Of a stretch of DNA of 64,000 bases, positions 1 through 11,994 are shown one piece after another; positions within the stretch are counted from its first letter, which is position 1, and every line of letters begins with the position of its first letter. The DNA comes from Sordaria brevicollis (lineage: Eukaryota > Ascomycota > Sordariomycetes > Sordariales > Sordariaceae), in assembly GCA_033439795.1 (NCBI GenBank), contig JAUTDP010000003.1:3720001-3784000 (forward strand), given 5' to 3'. The position numbers and the translations under genes are program-made. The notes beneath the pieces are model-generated. The model did no database searches. It was not told where the DNA came from and saw only the letters and a program-made list of their open reading frames with translations.

Positions 1-1020
1 GTACAAGACATAAGCCGGGTTGAGGAAGATGCTGCGCATTCGTTGCGCAGGAAAGAGGCTCAGCACCAAGGCAACCAAGGAGGCCAATGGCTTTCGACGA
101 TGATACCTCGAGAGGTTGGTATTGGGGCGTGCACGGACCATGTGAACCTTGGATATCGCAACTGGCCAATGACGATGGCGTTCGTTATTGAGTTCTCACG
201 CATGTTGGACGTCGTCTGGCTGTCGAATGGCCTAAAGCGTGATAGCGTCGCGTAGCCTGATGTGGCCGTAGGCCGCCCACCACTGGATGGCGGAGACTCC
301 TGCACCCCAAATCGTCAAGCCATCCCTCGTTATCCAGCCCTACCCGTCTCCAGTTTCTCGTAAAGGATGACCGTTGGCGACACAAGCCACGAAGGAAACT
401 CCTGCAGGGTCCCAGTGTTGAGCAAAGCCATGCCTGGGCTTCTACTGACTAACACCATCTAGGGAAGTATAGTCTGCATGGACAATGTCAGAATCCCCAA
501 CACTACACAGACCTGGCTTGTCTGACAGAGGTGCTCATCGCCGAGGTATTGATATGCGCCGGTCCAATCAACATTTATGACAGTATGTATTTCCGCTCAA
601 GCCCAAAGGTTGTTCCGGTACATAGTCGGGCTGTACCGATCGGTTGGGGGAAACGTTCCGCCATGCGTCTTCCTCGAGTTGAAGTACGTTGGTGCTTTCG
701 TGGAACTGAGTTTCACAAGATGTCGTCCACTGCATCGTATATCGTCGAACGATCGCGGTCTCGTAGATGTTGAATGATGGCTCGCGTGGGTTCCTGTTCC
801 AGATGGTATTAGTGACTGGGTGCTGACGAAGCGTTTGCTTGAAGAGATGTGCTTACCCAAGACTCCACCGACACCGAGTCTCATACCCACACTTTCAGTT
901 AAGTTGCTCAGTATATGCGACTTTGTGGCTGATGATGCTGTCACAAATAGTCGCAACGTGACCAAAAGACGCTTGCCTTCTTCGACATGATTCCAACTTT
1001 GCTGCCGGCGAATGACCGTA
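1..1020 (-). pseudogene. Broken gene of unknown family (relic), runs off the left edge
   Basis: No single open frame exists, but reading the minus strand from about 1020 to 1 gives long protein-like stretches. One frame from about 852 to 577 is open for roughly 90 codons and contains the motif YETAIVRRYTMQW. A neighbouring frame then continues with VINVDWTGAYQYLGDEH. The two are joined only by a shift of frame near 586-595. In-frame stops at 895-897 (TGA) and 853-855 (TAA), and further TAG/TGA stops nearer the left edge, interrupt what otherwise reads as coding sequence. A possible intron with GT-AG ends lies at 442-512, but reading through it is also protein-like and hydrophobic, so the product may have been a membrane protein. 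I do not recognise the family. The stops can be explained by C-to-T changes (CAG to TAG, CGA to TGA, CAA to TAA), as repeat-induced point mutation would make, though the region is not visibly AT-rich. Ordinary decay or chance open frames are alternatives. Confidence 0.33.
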
Positions 1021-1045
1021 TGTGTGAATGGCCGCTATATCTCGA

Positions 1046-1081
1046 TTGCTGATTATGGTGATCTTGCTGATTATGGTGATC
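1046..1081. repeat. Perfect 18-bp tandem duplication
   Basis: The unit TTGCTGATTATGGTGATC occurs twice head to tail at 1046-1063 and 1064-1081 with no mismatch. It lies just upstream (minus-strand sense) of the broken gene at the left edge. Confidence 0.9.
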
Positions 1082-2156
1082 GGCCTGAAAGATCAAGAGA
1101 CGAGGTTCCTGTGATGTTAAATTTCAACAGAAAGGCAAGGACACTTGACCTTCCCTCACGAACCCAAACACCCAAGTAAGTCTGAGACAGGCCACTGTTC
1201 ACATATCGAGCCTGCCGGCTATGCAAACATATGGAGACATCTGAACGCCAACTGGCAACTTTGCTCCCAATCCCTATGACGTTGCTGAATTCTTCCTATA
1301 AACCGATATGATGAAGATTCAGGACGAGTTAGCAGTTTGTCAAAGAGAACCAAAAGTCTGCAGCATAACGGCTGAGAATCCCTGATATTTCTCACCACAA
1401 AGGATGCGAGAAAGGTGCAAATCACAACTCTAAACCATCTGGACGGCCTTCAGCAAACCAGACCGGCGGTGACAGAGGGTATATAGGGGTTCCAAGGTTC
1501 AGTATCAGAAGCAAAGCAGGGTAACCGGGGAGCCATGGGCCTTCCGGGGTTGAGCATGAATTTTGATATTGAAGAAGAGATCACGAAGTGGATACGCGAC
1601 TCCGCCGTGCCGCTGCCGAGAGATTCGAGCAATTCGATTCGAAGCCATTTTGCGGGGTGGAAATTAAGGCTCGGGCGGACCAGACATGGTGGTAAAATGA
1701 GGACTGGGGAGCTTCGACGGACTTGCTTTTGATTAAGCTTTTTCAGTCGGGAAGCGAAGCCGCTGGGTAACATTGGCGCTGTGACATTGGAGAGCGAAGA
1801 CGGGACGGGAACCAACAACGCCAACAGAAGCCAAAGCGTTTAAGAGTTTAGCACTATCGAAGCCTTTATTGTGACCTGGTTGGTAGGTAGACGCTTGGAG
1901 GTGTGCTGATGGTGGTGAAGGTTGGACAGTGCCCCATGTCGTTGAAATCGTTCCAGAAAGACGCAGGTCGAGAATCTAGATCTTTAGTCATGGCGACCGG
2001 GCCGGGAGACGAAATGTTGTTTCATTACCCCCAGATATAAAAAGACGAAAGTATGGGTATTCGGTGAATAGTAGCACCGAGAAAAAGGGGAACTGGCCAT
2101 TGATGGGTGTCGATCAGTTATGCGAGAGGCAGCATTCGATGACGGAGGACTCCATG

Positions 2157-2192
2157 AGCGACTCCAGAAGCGACTCCAGAAGCGACTCCAGA
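2157..2192. repeat. Three perfect copies of a 12-bp repeat
   Basis: AGCGACTCCAGA is repeated three times without mismatch and is followed by a partial fourth copy. On the plus strand it would encode a Ser-Asp-Ser-Arg repeat within a 78-codon open frame (2064-2300), which has no other support as a gene. Confidence 0.9.
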
Positions 2193-4092
2193 AGCGCTGA
2201 TAGTCTCGCCGTCCATCGATTTCCTGATGAGGTAGATGAGGACAGCGCTCTCCACAGGCAAAGAGTGCTTATCAAACAGTCGGCCGGTCGTATTGTCTAG
2301 AGATCGTCAGACAAGATCCAGTGAGGCCATGTCTGGAGAAGCTCATTTGGCGAAAAAGATTGAGCGGTGGACAGCTTGTAGCCAGACGCGGAGATGGGCA
2401 GGAGCTGGATGTGCAAATCAAATGTGGAAAAAGTGCGACCAATGAACTCACAATTCGTGAAGTGCTGTCCCCGTTAAAATTGTGATCTCGCTTGCGTTTC
2501 GCCAGGGAAAGCACATCCAACCGCGCCTGCTACATTTGGACGGTACCTGCATATAGTGGGGTAACATGGACCCACCATTGTTGAACCCCATTGGCTCCAT
2601 CAACGCGCCATCTCACCTCCACACCCTTTTGCTGCAGCACACTTCCTAGCACATCTTCCTTTTGCTGCTCTCAATCAAAATTCGGAATCCCTTCAGAACC
2701 CACCCCCTGGCTCCAGTCTTCATCTTGGGGCTTCAACCACTTGGCTCCTTCGGCCTTTTGTCAGAAGCAAACCTTTGGTCAAGCCAAACATGCAGGCAAC
2801 GGTCAACGGCTACCGGAGATGGAGTTGACGATGACGATGACGATAAAAGTTAGTATCGACCACCACGCCGGCTAGACCTTCGAGGTAGGTAGGGGACCAG
2901 ACCAAGCAACAAGCAACAAGGAGACGGGAAGTGGGAGGTCGATTTAGCCTCTTGATATGCCGGAACTGCTCTTCACAGGGCTTCAATCTCCGGGGACGAT
3001 GCTGGCCTGGTCCCCATCATGCATTTCCCCCCTCTCATTGACCGCCATCTCTCACCCACGTCGCCCTAACCATTACCATGATAGCACTCTTTTTCGTTAC
3101 CTTCCCTTCCTTGTCTAGGTCATCGACAGTGTCGACGCCGGTATCACACGCTGTTATGGTTCATCTTCAACTTGTGCTGGATGAGCTTCTGTGTGTCTTA
3201 CCACGTTAGGGTGACTGAACGGCGGCTGATGTGAGGAACCGAGGGAACCACACACACCTTTCAGCAGCCGAAATTGGCTCTTCCAGGTCTTTCCCAGAGG
3301 CGCTCAGTAAAAGACAAAGCGGAGAGGCAAACATTGGCGAGCAACATTCTCGCATGTGCGGGTATTCTTGCTAAATTGATCACAGACGTCGGTGTTTGCA
3401 GAGAGCACCGTAATGAGATGGGTGCATTCAGCCGGCCGGGAGGAAGAGAGATGACGCCGTCGTTGCGCCGACAACGCAAGAATACCTCTAAAGCCCTTCT
3501 TCAAACCACAGTTACCCGTCAGCCGTGTCGTTCTGCCACTTTCAACTGTCAAACATGGATGAACGAATGGCAGGATGGCCTTCCCCTATAGCCTACATGA
3601 CAGCGCTGGGAGGGCTATCAAATCACGAATGAGCATTGCGCTTGCTACAGCCATGGATGCCAGCAAGCGTCGGAGGCGTTTCTTCAGCGGGGAATCAAGT
3701 GGTGAACAATTGGAGTGAACCCTTGTTGCTGGCCTGGCCCAATTTGTACGGCGATTTGCGCCACGCATAATGGGAAACCACCAGCGGTCGGCCGCCATTG
3801 GGCCAATGTTTTCTACACGCTCGGGCTAGCCAGTGCTAGCACGGCGTGGAGGTGAGCGTGATGCTATGGCGATGCAACCCCGAGGGCCAGAGAGAAAGGA
3901 CAGGGGACGAGTGTCCTCCACCGAACCCCTGGAACTAGTGTCCATCATGGCAACGTTAATTTCCCGCTCTGCAATGTGGGCGAAATGTGGATGCCAGGGC
4001 CCCAACCAGGAACTGCTGGGGTCAACCCGCGAACTGGACGGGCAAGGGGTCTTGAGTGCTGGAGTACTGGAGAGAGACTGGGCAGATGGACG

Positions 4093-4324
4093 GCCATCTT
4101 TTTGGATATTTAACACTTGGGATTCCTCGACCTATCCGTCTCTTTTTTCTTTCTTTCCTCTCCAGCCAACAAGCCAACTTCTAGCTTCAGACTCAACTTT
4201 GACTTCGGTCGTCCACTCTTTACCAACGCTCAAGCACATTGCTTTAATAACACTCTTTTTTCAAAGACCAACTACACCGTTCTTCTAGAACCCACCCCTT
4301 TTTACAACAACCCCAACCGACAAA
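4093..4324 (+). promoter_or_regulatory. Promoter and leader of the cell-wall protein gene
   Basis: The 230 bases before the start codon contain an AT-rich GGATATTTAACAC element near 4104 and then a strongly pyrimidine-rich tract of T and C runs at about 4136-4172. CT-rich leaders of this kind are common ahead of highly expressed fungal genes. The leader ends in an A/C-rich stretch, with CAAA directly before the ATG, a favourable fungal start context. The promoter role is inferred from position and composition. Confidence 0.45.
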
Positions 4325-5059
4325 ATGCGTTTCTCCGCTGCTGCTCTTGTCATGGCCGGTGCCGTCCTCGCTGAGGAGGCTGCCCAGTCCACCGTCTACT
4401 CGACCGACTATGTCACCATCACCTCGTGCGCCCCCACGGTGACCGACTGCCCTGCCCACAGCACCGTCGTCACCTCGTCGGTCTACCCCGTCACCACCTC
4501 CACCATCTACAGCACCACGGTCCGCACCATCACCCAGTGCCCTCCCTCGGTCCCCGACTGCCCTGCCCACTCCACCCAGGTCGTCACCGAGACCGTCCCG
4601 GTTGCTACCACCGTCTGCCCTGTGACTGAGACCTCCGCCCCCGCCGTCGGTGCCAGCTCCACCGCTGCCTTCTCCAACAGCACCACCGCGGCTCCCGTCC
4701 AGTCCCAGCCCGCCGTCACTGTCCTCCCTCCCACCACCTTGAGCACCGCTGCTCCCGTTGCTCCTGAGTGCCCCGGCCACTCCATCAAGACCATCTCCAC
4801 CCAGATCACCACCGTCATCCCCACCGTGATCTACGAGACCGTCGAGGTGCCCTGCGCCACCGCCTCCGTTGTCGTTCCCCCCGTCAACCCCCCTGCCAGC
4901 CCCTCCGGTGGCATCCCCGCCCCTCCCGCTGGCAACGGCACCGTCCCCACCGCCGGCTCTCCCCAGCCCTCCGTCCCCGTCACCGCCGGTGCCGGTGCCA
5001 TGGCTGGCTCTGCCCTCCTCGCCGCTGCTGCCGGTCTCCTCACCGTCTTCCTTGCCTAA
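4325..5059 (+). CDS. GPI-anchored cell-wall protein, Ser/Thr/Pro-rich
   Basis: Intronless, 244 residues. The N-terminus [16 protein letters not shown] is a typical signal peptide. The body is Thr/Ser/Val-rich with a cysteine motif that recurs: [28 protein letters not shown] and a diverged ECPGHS copy, each followed by a Thr/Val-rich beta-type stretch. A Pro/Gly/Ser spacer leads to a C-terminal hydrophobic tail ([20 protein letters not shown]) with no charged end, preceded by small residues that could serve as an omega site. This is the standard layout of GPI-anchored wall proteins. Codons end almost always in C, unlike most neighbours, which suggests very high expression. The start is firm: good context and immediate signal sequence. 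Exact family name is not certain; similar Sordariomycete proteins are annotated only as GPI-anchored or anchored cell-wall proteins. Confidence 0.88.
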   Translation: MRFSAAALVMAGAVLAEEAAQSTVYSTDYVTITSCAPTVTDCPAHSTVVTSSVYPVTTSTIYSTTVRTITQCPPSVPDCPAHSTQVVTETVPVATTVCPVTETSAPAVGASSTAAFSNSTTAAPVQSQPAVTVLPPTTLSTAAPVAPECPGHSIKTISTQITTVIPTVIYETVEVPCATASVVVPPVNPPASPSGGIPAPPAGNGTVPTAGSPQPSVPVTAGAGAMAGSALLAAAAGLLTVFLA

Positions 5060-7918
5060 GTTCACTCTTAGGTGAGGTTGAACAAGGGAGTTCAACAAAT
5101 GCGTGGCTCGGAATCGACCTTTGGGCGACGCATAATCAGCAGTTTCTTTTGTATCTTTGATATCCTTGGGTTTTAAGGAGCAGAAGGGGCCCTGGATGGC
5201 TTTTGGGCGCACACGACCGCTTTTACAGCAATCATCAATAATTTCATGACAATCGATCAAGTCTTTTCATGTATATTTTTTTTGGGAGAGACGGCGCGCG
5301 CGCTCTTGGTCATTCCGGGTTGACGAGATGGAAGAGAGCGAGAGAGAGGAGAGCGACATTTTTACATATATATACCTTATATACCATAGCGGGCATGATC
5401 TTTACTTACTATCTGGAAAATAAAGACAAATGTTCGTTATACCATATATCATCCGACCTCTGGGCTCATGAAGTCTCTTTGTTTGTTTTTGTTTTTTCTT
5501 GGCTTGGTTTTTGGATTCAGGGGAATGCGGAAATATTCTCTTTCTACTGTACTAGCATATATGACAGCGTTGCGACAACGGAAACGTGGATTAGAATAAC
5601 ACTCATACCTATCTTGTATTTAGTTAAATTCTAATTGCTCTTGATCATCATTTATGACGATGACAGATCAATGCAAATTTCTTGAAAACATACAAATTTC
5701 CCAACTTTCAAACTTGTGACTTTGACTTGACGTGAACAATGGATATTGACTGGAATGCTTTCAAGTTCGGGGGGCTGTCTTGGACCCTGAACAGACGGAA
5801 ACTCCTGACTGATGATCGCCGTTCGGCTTCCATTCCTTTTCACACTCCTTCCATTCAGCGGTTACGACCCGAATCCCTGTTCCTCTCCCAACCTTCAATT
5901 TCCACATCCTGGTCGCTAAGAATTCCGCTCCTGGTTCAACCTCCCACCAGCACTGTCAACACGACGGTACAGTACCCATTGTCCCGATCCCACCAGGTCA
6001 TTTCCAACACTGTAAAATTGCACTTCCTGTTCCCTCGTATCGATCCCTTCGCTCTTGCTCTTGCTACTTGTACGTCCTGGCATGTCACCAAGTGGAAGTC
6101 ACTTTCATCTGATCATGATCCCTTCGTGAGCGCTGATTGGTCAAATCACTACTACCAAGTACCGAGGCCCCAATGGTTCCTTCTTTCCCATGTCTCACTC
6201 CAAAACCACAAATCGGAAAGTTCACTCCAGAACTTCAGACGGAAGAGAAGTCCCGGAGAAAAAGGACCCCATCAACATGTGACTGACTCCTCAGTGGAAC
6301 ATTGTTGGGATTAGGTTATCATCATCCTTCGGTGGTGAGTGTGGATTTTCGGCGTGGATTTTTTGGTTGTGTTTGGGGATGGTGGAAACCCGTGGAGCAT
6401 GTACAGTACATATTATTATCGCATACAAAATGGGGAGAGGTCCATGAACGGATTTTGAACTCAACGATATCCCGGCAACAAGCCAACAACACTGCCCACT
6501 GGACATCAAGGTTCGAGTTTCTGACGATGTGAGAATGGAATAATGGACGGATGATGGCTATGCCGACCACGGCAGTTGCCGGTTTGGACAATCCCACGTC
6601 TCTCTTTCCTTTTCTGCGCAAGTGGACAAACAGAAGGAAACAAGAGAACTGACGACAGTGACAATGGATAGGTAGGTATATAATAGAGAGGCCTCGGGCA
6701 AAGCCCCAAAGGACTGCAGTGAGGTGACTTCGACCGACGTAGCACCCGTCATACGGGACCGTAAGACCGGCATTAGGTAGAGCGTGACGGTAACGGACCT
6801 GAACAAGCACCGCCGGGAGGACTCCCGATGGCCGATGCGCCGAGACGGCACAGCTTACACTAATTTCCGGCATCACAATGAATTCCGTCGATATCACAAA
6901 ACACTGCCTCAGGCGCCACATTCTTCGCCATGACGCCATCAGAATAGCAAACTGCTGATCTCACTATCCGTCTGTCTTTTCTGGTTGTACGCATGTAGAG
7001 CCCCGCTTGTCCGACCTCCGGCTACGGAGCGGTTTGATTCGGCGCCGTGCCGTGCGGTCATGCCGGTCGGGTGTCGGGTGTTACCTCACCTCGGGACCGG
7101 CACCGGGCAGTGTCGAAGTCCGTGCGCTGTTCGTTCCGTCTCCGCAAAAAGCAGTCCGGCAACGCGGCAAGAGCCCATCCGGGAACGCCCCGGGGGCTCG
7201 GGGCTTGGCGGGCGTCATTCTCTTTCCGTTCCGTCTGGCGCCCGAACTGGACATCCGTTTCCGGCGGGGTTCGCATACAGTAATGCACGATCAGGCACCT
7301 TGCCGGCGCCGTGAATACGACGATGCTTCGTAAGTTCCACTTCGGTATACGTGACTAGGCATCGCTGGATTTGAAAGAACCTGTATTGTAAGGTAAGCTC
7401 AGGTTCCTTTCGTATTCTTCTTGTGAGTATTGTATTCCTTCAAGCGGGGGATATCGAGCGTGGTGTTCCTGACATGGCGATGGAATGAAGGCAGTTTAGT
7501 TCAACAGACGGTCAAGCTTTATATAGTCGAGGGTTAGGGTTCCTCAAAAGTGGAAGCGCGGGGTTACGTAGCTGTACCTCTCCCTGCCTGCCGCTCGCTG
7601 TCGTGCCTCCATCACGCTAGCTCATAGGTACCAACAACGTTACCGAACATCTTGTCATCTCTACTTAATTCCAACTTCACGTTTCAGCGCTTGTAGATAC
7701 TCTTGTACCGCCTCCGGCAAATTGAACCTCATATCTTATTTCGCATTTGAGATCGAAGTCGTATGCGCAACCACCGAACCGCGCGACCGCTATACACCGA
7801 GAGAACTAGGCGCAACTCGAACCATGAAAGCCTACTGATCGGGCGATAAGGAACAACGGCGCCGGCAACCCAACTGAACAACCACACGCTCGAACTATAG
7901 ATAGATCCATAGCCCATC
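5060..7918. other. Intergenic; 3' UTR, unassigned ORFs, GC-rich patch, vps18 promoter
   Basis: About 500 bases after 5060 look like 3' UTR of the cell-wall gene. Two open frames are long enough to notice, 5739-6314 (+, 191 codons) and 6322-6939 (-, 205 codons), but neither shows a domain, signal or codon bias, so I do not call them genes. From about 6985 to 7330 the DNA is markedly CG-rich and open in several plus frames and one minus frame. GAGGGTTAGGGTTCC at about 7528-7542 resembles a telomere-type TTAGGG box, a motif found in some fungal promoters. Confidence 0.45.
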
Positions 7919-10900
7919 ATGGCCTTCGACCCATCCAACGGCTTTGTGGCCTCGAGCGATGTTCCCGGTCTCGCAGACGAACTAATGCCCATCTTCGATG
8001 TCGAGCAGGTCCAGCTTCAATTCTCCATAGCCGCCGACTTTGTCTCGGCCCAAACAGCCAACAATGTCCTGATCCTGGCCCTCTCCAACGGGCGCATTCT
8101 GCGCATCGATCTGAACAAGCCCGAAGATATTGACGGTAGGCAGAAAGAGTGAAAATTGATGGGTTTGGATCTGTCGTGTTAATCAACAAGTTACGTACAG
8201 ATATCGACCTACCCAAGAAGCCGACCGAAGTTGGCGTGATCCGGCGCATGTTCCTCGACCCGACCGCTTCCCATCTCATCATCTGCACATCTCAAGGCGA
8301 GAACTACTACCTGCACTCGCAGTCGCGCCATCCTCGCCCGCTAGCCCGCCTACGAGGAGTTTCTATCGAGAGCATTGCCTGGAATCCTTCGCTGCCTACC
8401 GCATCGACGCGTGAGATCCTCATCGGCGCATCCGACGGCAACGTCTACGAAGGCTACATCGAGCACTCCACCGAGTTCTACCGCAAGGAGGAGAAATATC
8501 TGAAGGCTTTGCACAAACTTCCGGATGGTCCTGTTACTGGCCTTTGGGTGGATACCTTGCCGGGAGCCGGGACTGACACGAGGCGTATCGTGATCAGTAC
8601 CCAGAGCAGGCTGTTTCACTTGGTGGGCAAGGTTGGAAAGACTGATGGCAGTGGCTCGATCTATTCGAAGCTGTTCGAAGCTGAGCAGCCGGTCGTCCAT
8701 GAGCTTCCACGGTCGACGGCAGCTACGGCAGCGGCATCGGATTTGGTGATCTCTCCAGATACCCTCCAAGACACCAACAGGCCACATGATGGTGAAGTGA
8801 ACGAGAGGGTGTTTGCCTGGCTATCATCACATGGAATCTACCATGGAAACCTCCTGTTGAGCCCTTTCACCTCGGAATTAGGCAACAAGGTCTTCAATGA
8901 GGCCCAGCTCCTGCCTAGGGCCCTGCTGACGACTCCAGAAACCGGAAGAGCTGGGTCGCGGCGAATGACAGCCTCTAACGACTATATTAACGCCATTGCA
9001 CTTACGCACTGGCACATCATCAGCTTAATAGGCGACCGAGTGGTGGCCGCTAACAGGTTAACGGGAGAGATTGTTTATGACCAAGTGATCCTCAACCAGG
9101 GACAAAAGGCTATCGGTCTATGTGTCGATATCCAGAAGAACACATACTGGCTTTTCACATCACAAGAGATCTTCGAGATTGTTCCAAGAGATGAGGACAG
9201 AGACATCTGGAAGATCATGCTGAAACTGAAGAAGTTTGATGCGGCCATGAAACATGCTCATACACCAGCACAGAAAGATGCCGTCGCCATGGCATCGGGC
9301 GACTTTCTTCTCAGTAAGGGTCAGTATATCGAGGCCGCCGGGGTCTATGGCAAGAGCAGTAAGCCGTTTGAAGAAGTAGCACTCGCCTTTATTGACCACA
9401 GCCAGCCTGATGCGCTTCGCAAGTATCTCTTGGGGAAGCTCTCAACGTTCAAAAAGAGCCATATCATGCAGAGGCAAATGATTGCAAGCTGGCTGATAGA
9501 GATATTTATGGCTAAACTCAACTCACTCGATGATACCATCATCACAAGGGCTGAGCTTTCCGAGACACTGAACCCGACACAAACAAAAGAACAACTGGAT
9601 GCTGTGCGGGCAGAATACCAGGAATTCGTCAACAGACACAAGTCGGACCTCGACCGGAAGACAGTGTATGCTGTCATCGGCAGTCATGGTCGTGAAGAGG
9701 AGCTTCTTTACTACGCCGATGCCATCAACGACTACAACTTCGTCCTCTCATACTGGGTCCAACGAGAACGATGGTCCGACGCACTTCGGGTGCTCCAGCG
9801 CCAGACCGATCCAGAGGTCTTCTACAGCTACAGCACCGTCCTCATGACGCACGTCGCCTCAGAGCTCGTCGACATCCTCATGCGACAAGCCAATCTCGAG
9901 CCACGCAACCTGATCCCAGCCCTGCTCGAATACGACCGCAACTACAAGGGCCCTCTCAGTCAAAACCAAGCGATCCGCTACCTCCTTTACGTCGTCAACC
10001 AGCTCCAATCCACCGACTCAGCCGTGCACAACACCCTCGTCTCCATCTACGCCTCTCACCCATCCACAACCAAGGACGAATCAGCTTTACTATCCTACCT
10101 CGAATCCCAAGGCGACGAACCACGCTTCGACCCAGACTTTGCCCTCCGCCTCTGCATCCAGCATCACCGGGTTCTCTCCTGCGCACACATCTACACCTCC
10201 ATGGGCCAATACCTGCAAGCCGTCCAACTCGCTCTCGCCCACGACGAAGTCGACCTAGCCATCATTGTCGCGGAGCGGGCGCACTCCAACCCACCCCTAC
10301 GCAAAAAACTCTGGCTCGCCGTCGCCAAAAAGGTCATCTCCCAATCCAACGGCATCAAAACCGCCATCGACTTTCTCCGCCGGTGCGACCTCCTAAAAAT
10401 CGAGGACCTAATCCCTTTCTTCCCCGATTTCGTCGTCATAGACGATTTCAAAGAAGAAATCTGCTCCGCCCTCGAAGAGTATTCCCGCAACATTGACTCC
10501 CTCCGGCGCGAAATGGACGAAAGCGCCGCCACGGCAGCCAACATCAAAGTGGATATCGCCGCCCTAGACCAGCGGTACGCGATCGTCGAACCCGGAGAAA
10601 AATGCTACGTGTGCAGCTTGCCATTGTTGTCAAGACAGTTTTTTGTGTTTCCCTGTCAACACGCTTTTCACTCGGATTGTTTAGGTAAACGAGTATTGGA
10701 GCAGGCTGGACCGGGCAAAGCAAAGAGGATTAAGGAGTGTCAAGTGCAGATTAGTAAGGGGTTGGTGAATGGGAGGAAGAGGGAGGAGATGATTGCTGAG
10801 TTGGATGGGCTTGTGGGCGAGGCTTGGTAAGTTTCTTCTTCTTCCATTTGTGTACTTGAAATTGAGGAAAAAAAAAAAGAAAAAAAAAAAAAAAAACAGA

Positions 10901-11018
10901 AGGGTATGTGCTAACAATTGATGATAACAACAGTATCCTTTGCAGCGAGTATGCTGTCAAGCGGATTGATGAGCCGTTTGTGAAAGAGAATGAGGATAAG
11001 GAGGAGTGGGCTTTATGA
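7919..11018 (+). CDS. vps18: Vacuolar protein sorting protein Vps18/Pep3 (HOPS/CORVET subunit)
   Basis: Three exons: 7919-8135, 8201-10826, 10934-11018, giving 975 residues, close to yeast Pep3 (about 918). The introns are 65 nt (donor GTAGGC) and 107 nt (donor GTAAGT, containing two poly-A runs). The Pep3/Vps18 domain lies in the N-terminal half, followed by a long helical clathrin-heavy-chain-like repeat region. A C-terminal RING-H2 follows, with CYVC, then CQHAFHSDC, and the last CxxC (CILC) supplied by the final exon. The first exon joins in frame to give NKPEDIDDIDLPKK. Vps18 is a shared core subunit of the HOPS and CORVET tethers at late endosome and vacuole. The acceptor at 10933 was chosen over one at 10945 because only it restores the final zinc-ligand pair. 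The C-terminus then reads IDEPFVKENEDKEEWAL, as expected for the family. Confidence 0.93.
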
Positions 11019-11994
11019 ATGTTATGAAAAGAACTGGAGTTGGTTTGGTTTGGATGTGTTGTGTTAGATGAGTCTTATCATCAGCATGCATGTATGTTTT
11101 CGTATTTTTGAGGGGAAGTTAAGGTCCCCAGCATGGAGCGTCGATGAATTATCATATTGTTGTTTGGGGTTGAAGACGGAGGTTACCATCTGTGATGAAT
11201 TTCAGGATCATCAACATCCAAGAATTAAGGAAGCGATGAGATTGACTACCTGAACCTCATGATTGAAACTTCTGAAGATACGAAGGTATTTTTTCACATT
11301 CTCAATAGGGCAATTTGGGTTACTTGAACTTTGAACTTTGCACAACTTTCTTTTGATCACTACCTATTGAATCATCAACCCTCTGTCTTCTTTCACATTC
11401 CCATCCCCACCAAATCCAACACTCCCAGTTCCAATAGATTTCCCCTTAGTACTCTTTCCCCTCATCGTAAAATCGGTTCTGTATTCGGTCCATCACATCG
11501 TTAACCATCCTCCCTCCTCATCTTTCCCCAGCCTGTAACCCTTTCCTGCCGCCCGTACCTGTAGTAGTAGCAGATGTTGTATAATGAGAAAAAGAATGAA
11601 GATATGAAAATAAAAAGTCGGACGGAAATCAAAAACAAGATGCCATCCGTCGGTAGTAGTTAGTCGTGGTATTTGTCTCGGAAAAAAAGTTGTCATGTTT
11701 TGCCTGCCCAGCCTTGCCTTACCCGGCGCCTACCAGCTCCAACAACAGAAATAGGCCAGTAATCAAAACAAGACTGTCGTGAAAAGAAAGAAATGTGAAA
11801 TATCTGACTGATCTTTCAGACAACAACAGCATACAGCAGACATGACAGACAACAACTCTTCACAGGTAAAGGGTAGTAGCAACACATACAAACAGCTTTC
11901 GTCGCTATCTTTTCAAGCCCATATTAAATCCTCCTTCGTGTGATGATATAGTACTCACATACATGACAACGAATTTTAGGAAGATTTATTTCAA
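11019..11994. other. Convergent 3' ends of vps18 and the MAPKKK gene
   Basis: Nearly 1 kb between two converging genes. It is AT-rich and holds only short open frames. I take it as the two 3' UTRs and the polyadenylation regions. Confidence 0.5.

Larger units (their letters stand above)
1021..4092. other. Intergenic region without a recognisable gene
   Basis: Only short open frames on both strands, none with a domain or with adjoining exons that I could assemble. It holds the two short tandem repeats listed separately, and a GACGAT-rich stretch near 2826-2846. A minus-strand open frame of about 124 codons (1450-1824) begins with a hydrophobic, signal-like stretch, but I could not extend it into a gene. 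Confidence 0.5.

Noticed and set aside
4244..5260. 338-codon minus-strand ORF, Gly/Asp-rich
   Set aside because: It is the antisense of the cell-wall protein gene; C-ending sense codons give G-starting antisense codons without stops. Composition is nonsense and no domain is seen.
5739..6314. 191-codon plus-strand ORF
   Set aside because: Ser/Pro-rich pyrimidine-driven composition, no domain or signal peptide.
6322..6939. 205-codon minus-strand ORF
   Set aside because: Some stretches look protein-like, yet no domain, no exon neighbours and no bias; chance frame in CG-richer DNA is as likely.
7528..7542. TTAGGG-like motif as interstitial telomere
   Set aside because: Only about one and a half repeat units; a single promoter-type box or chance is enough to explain it.
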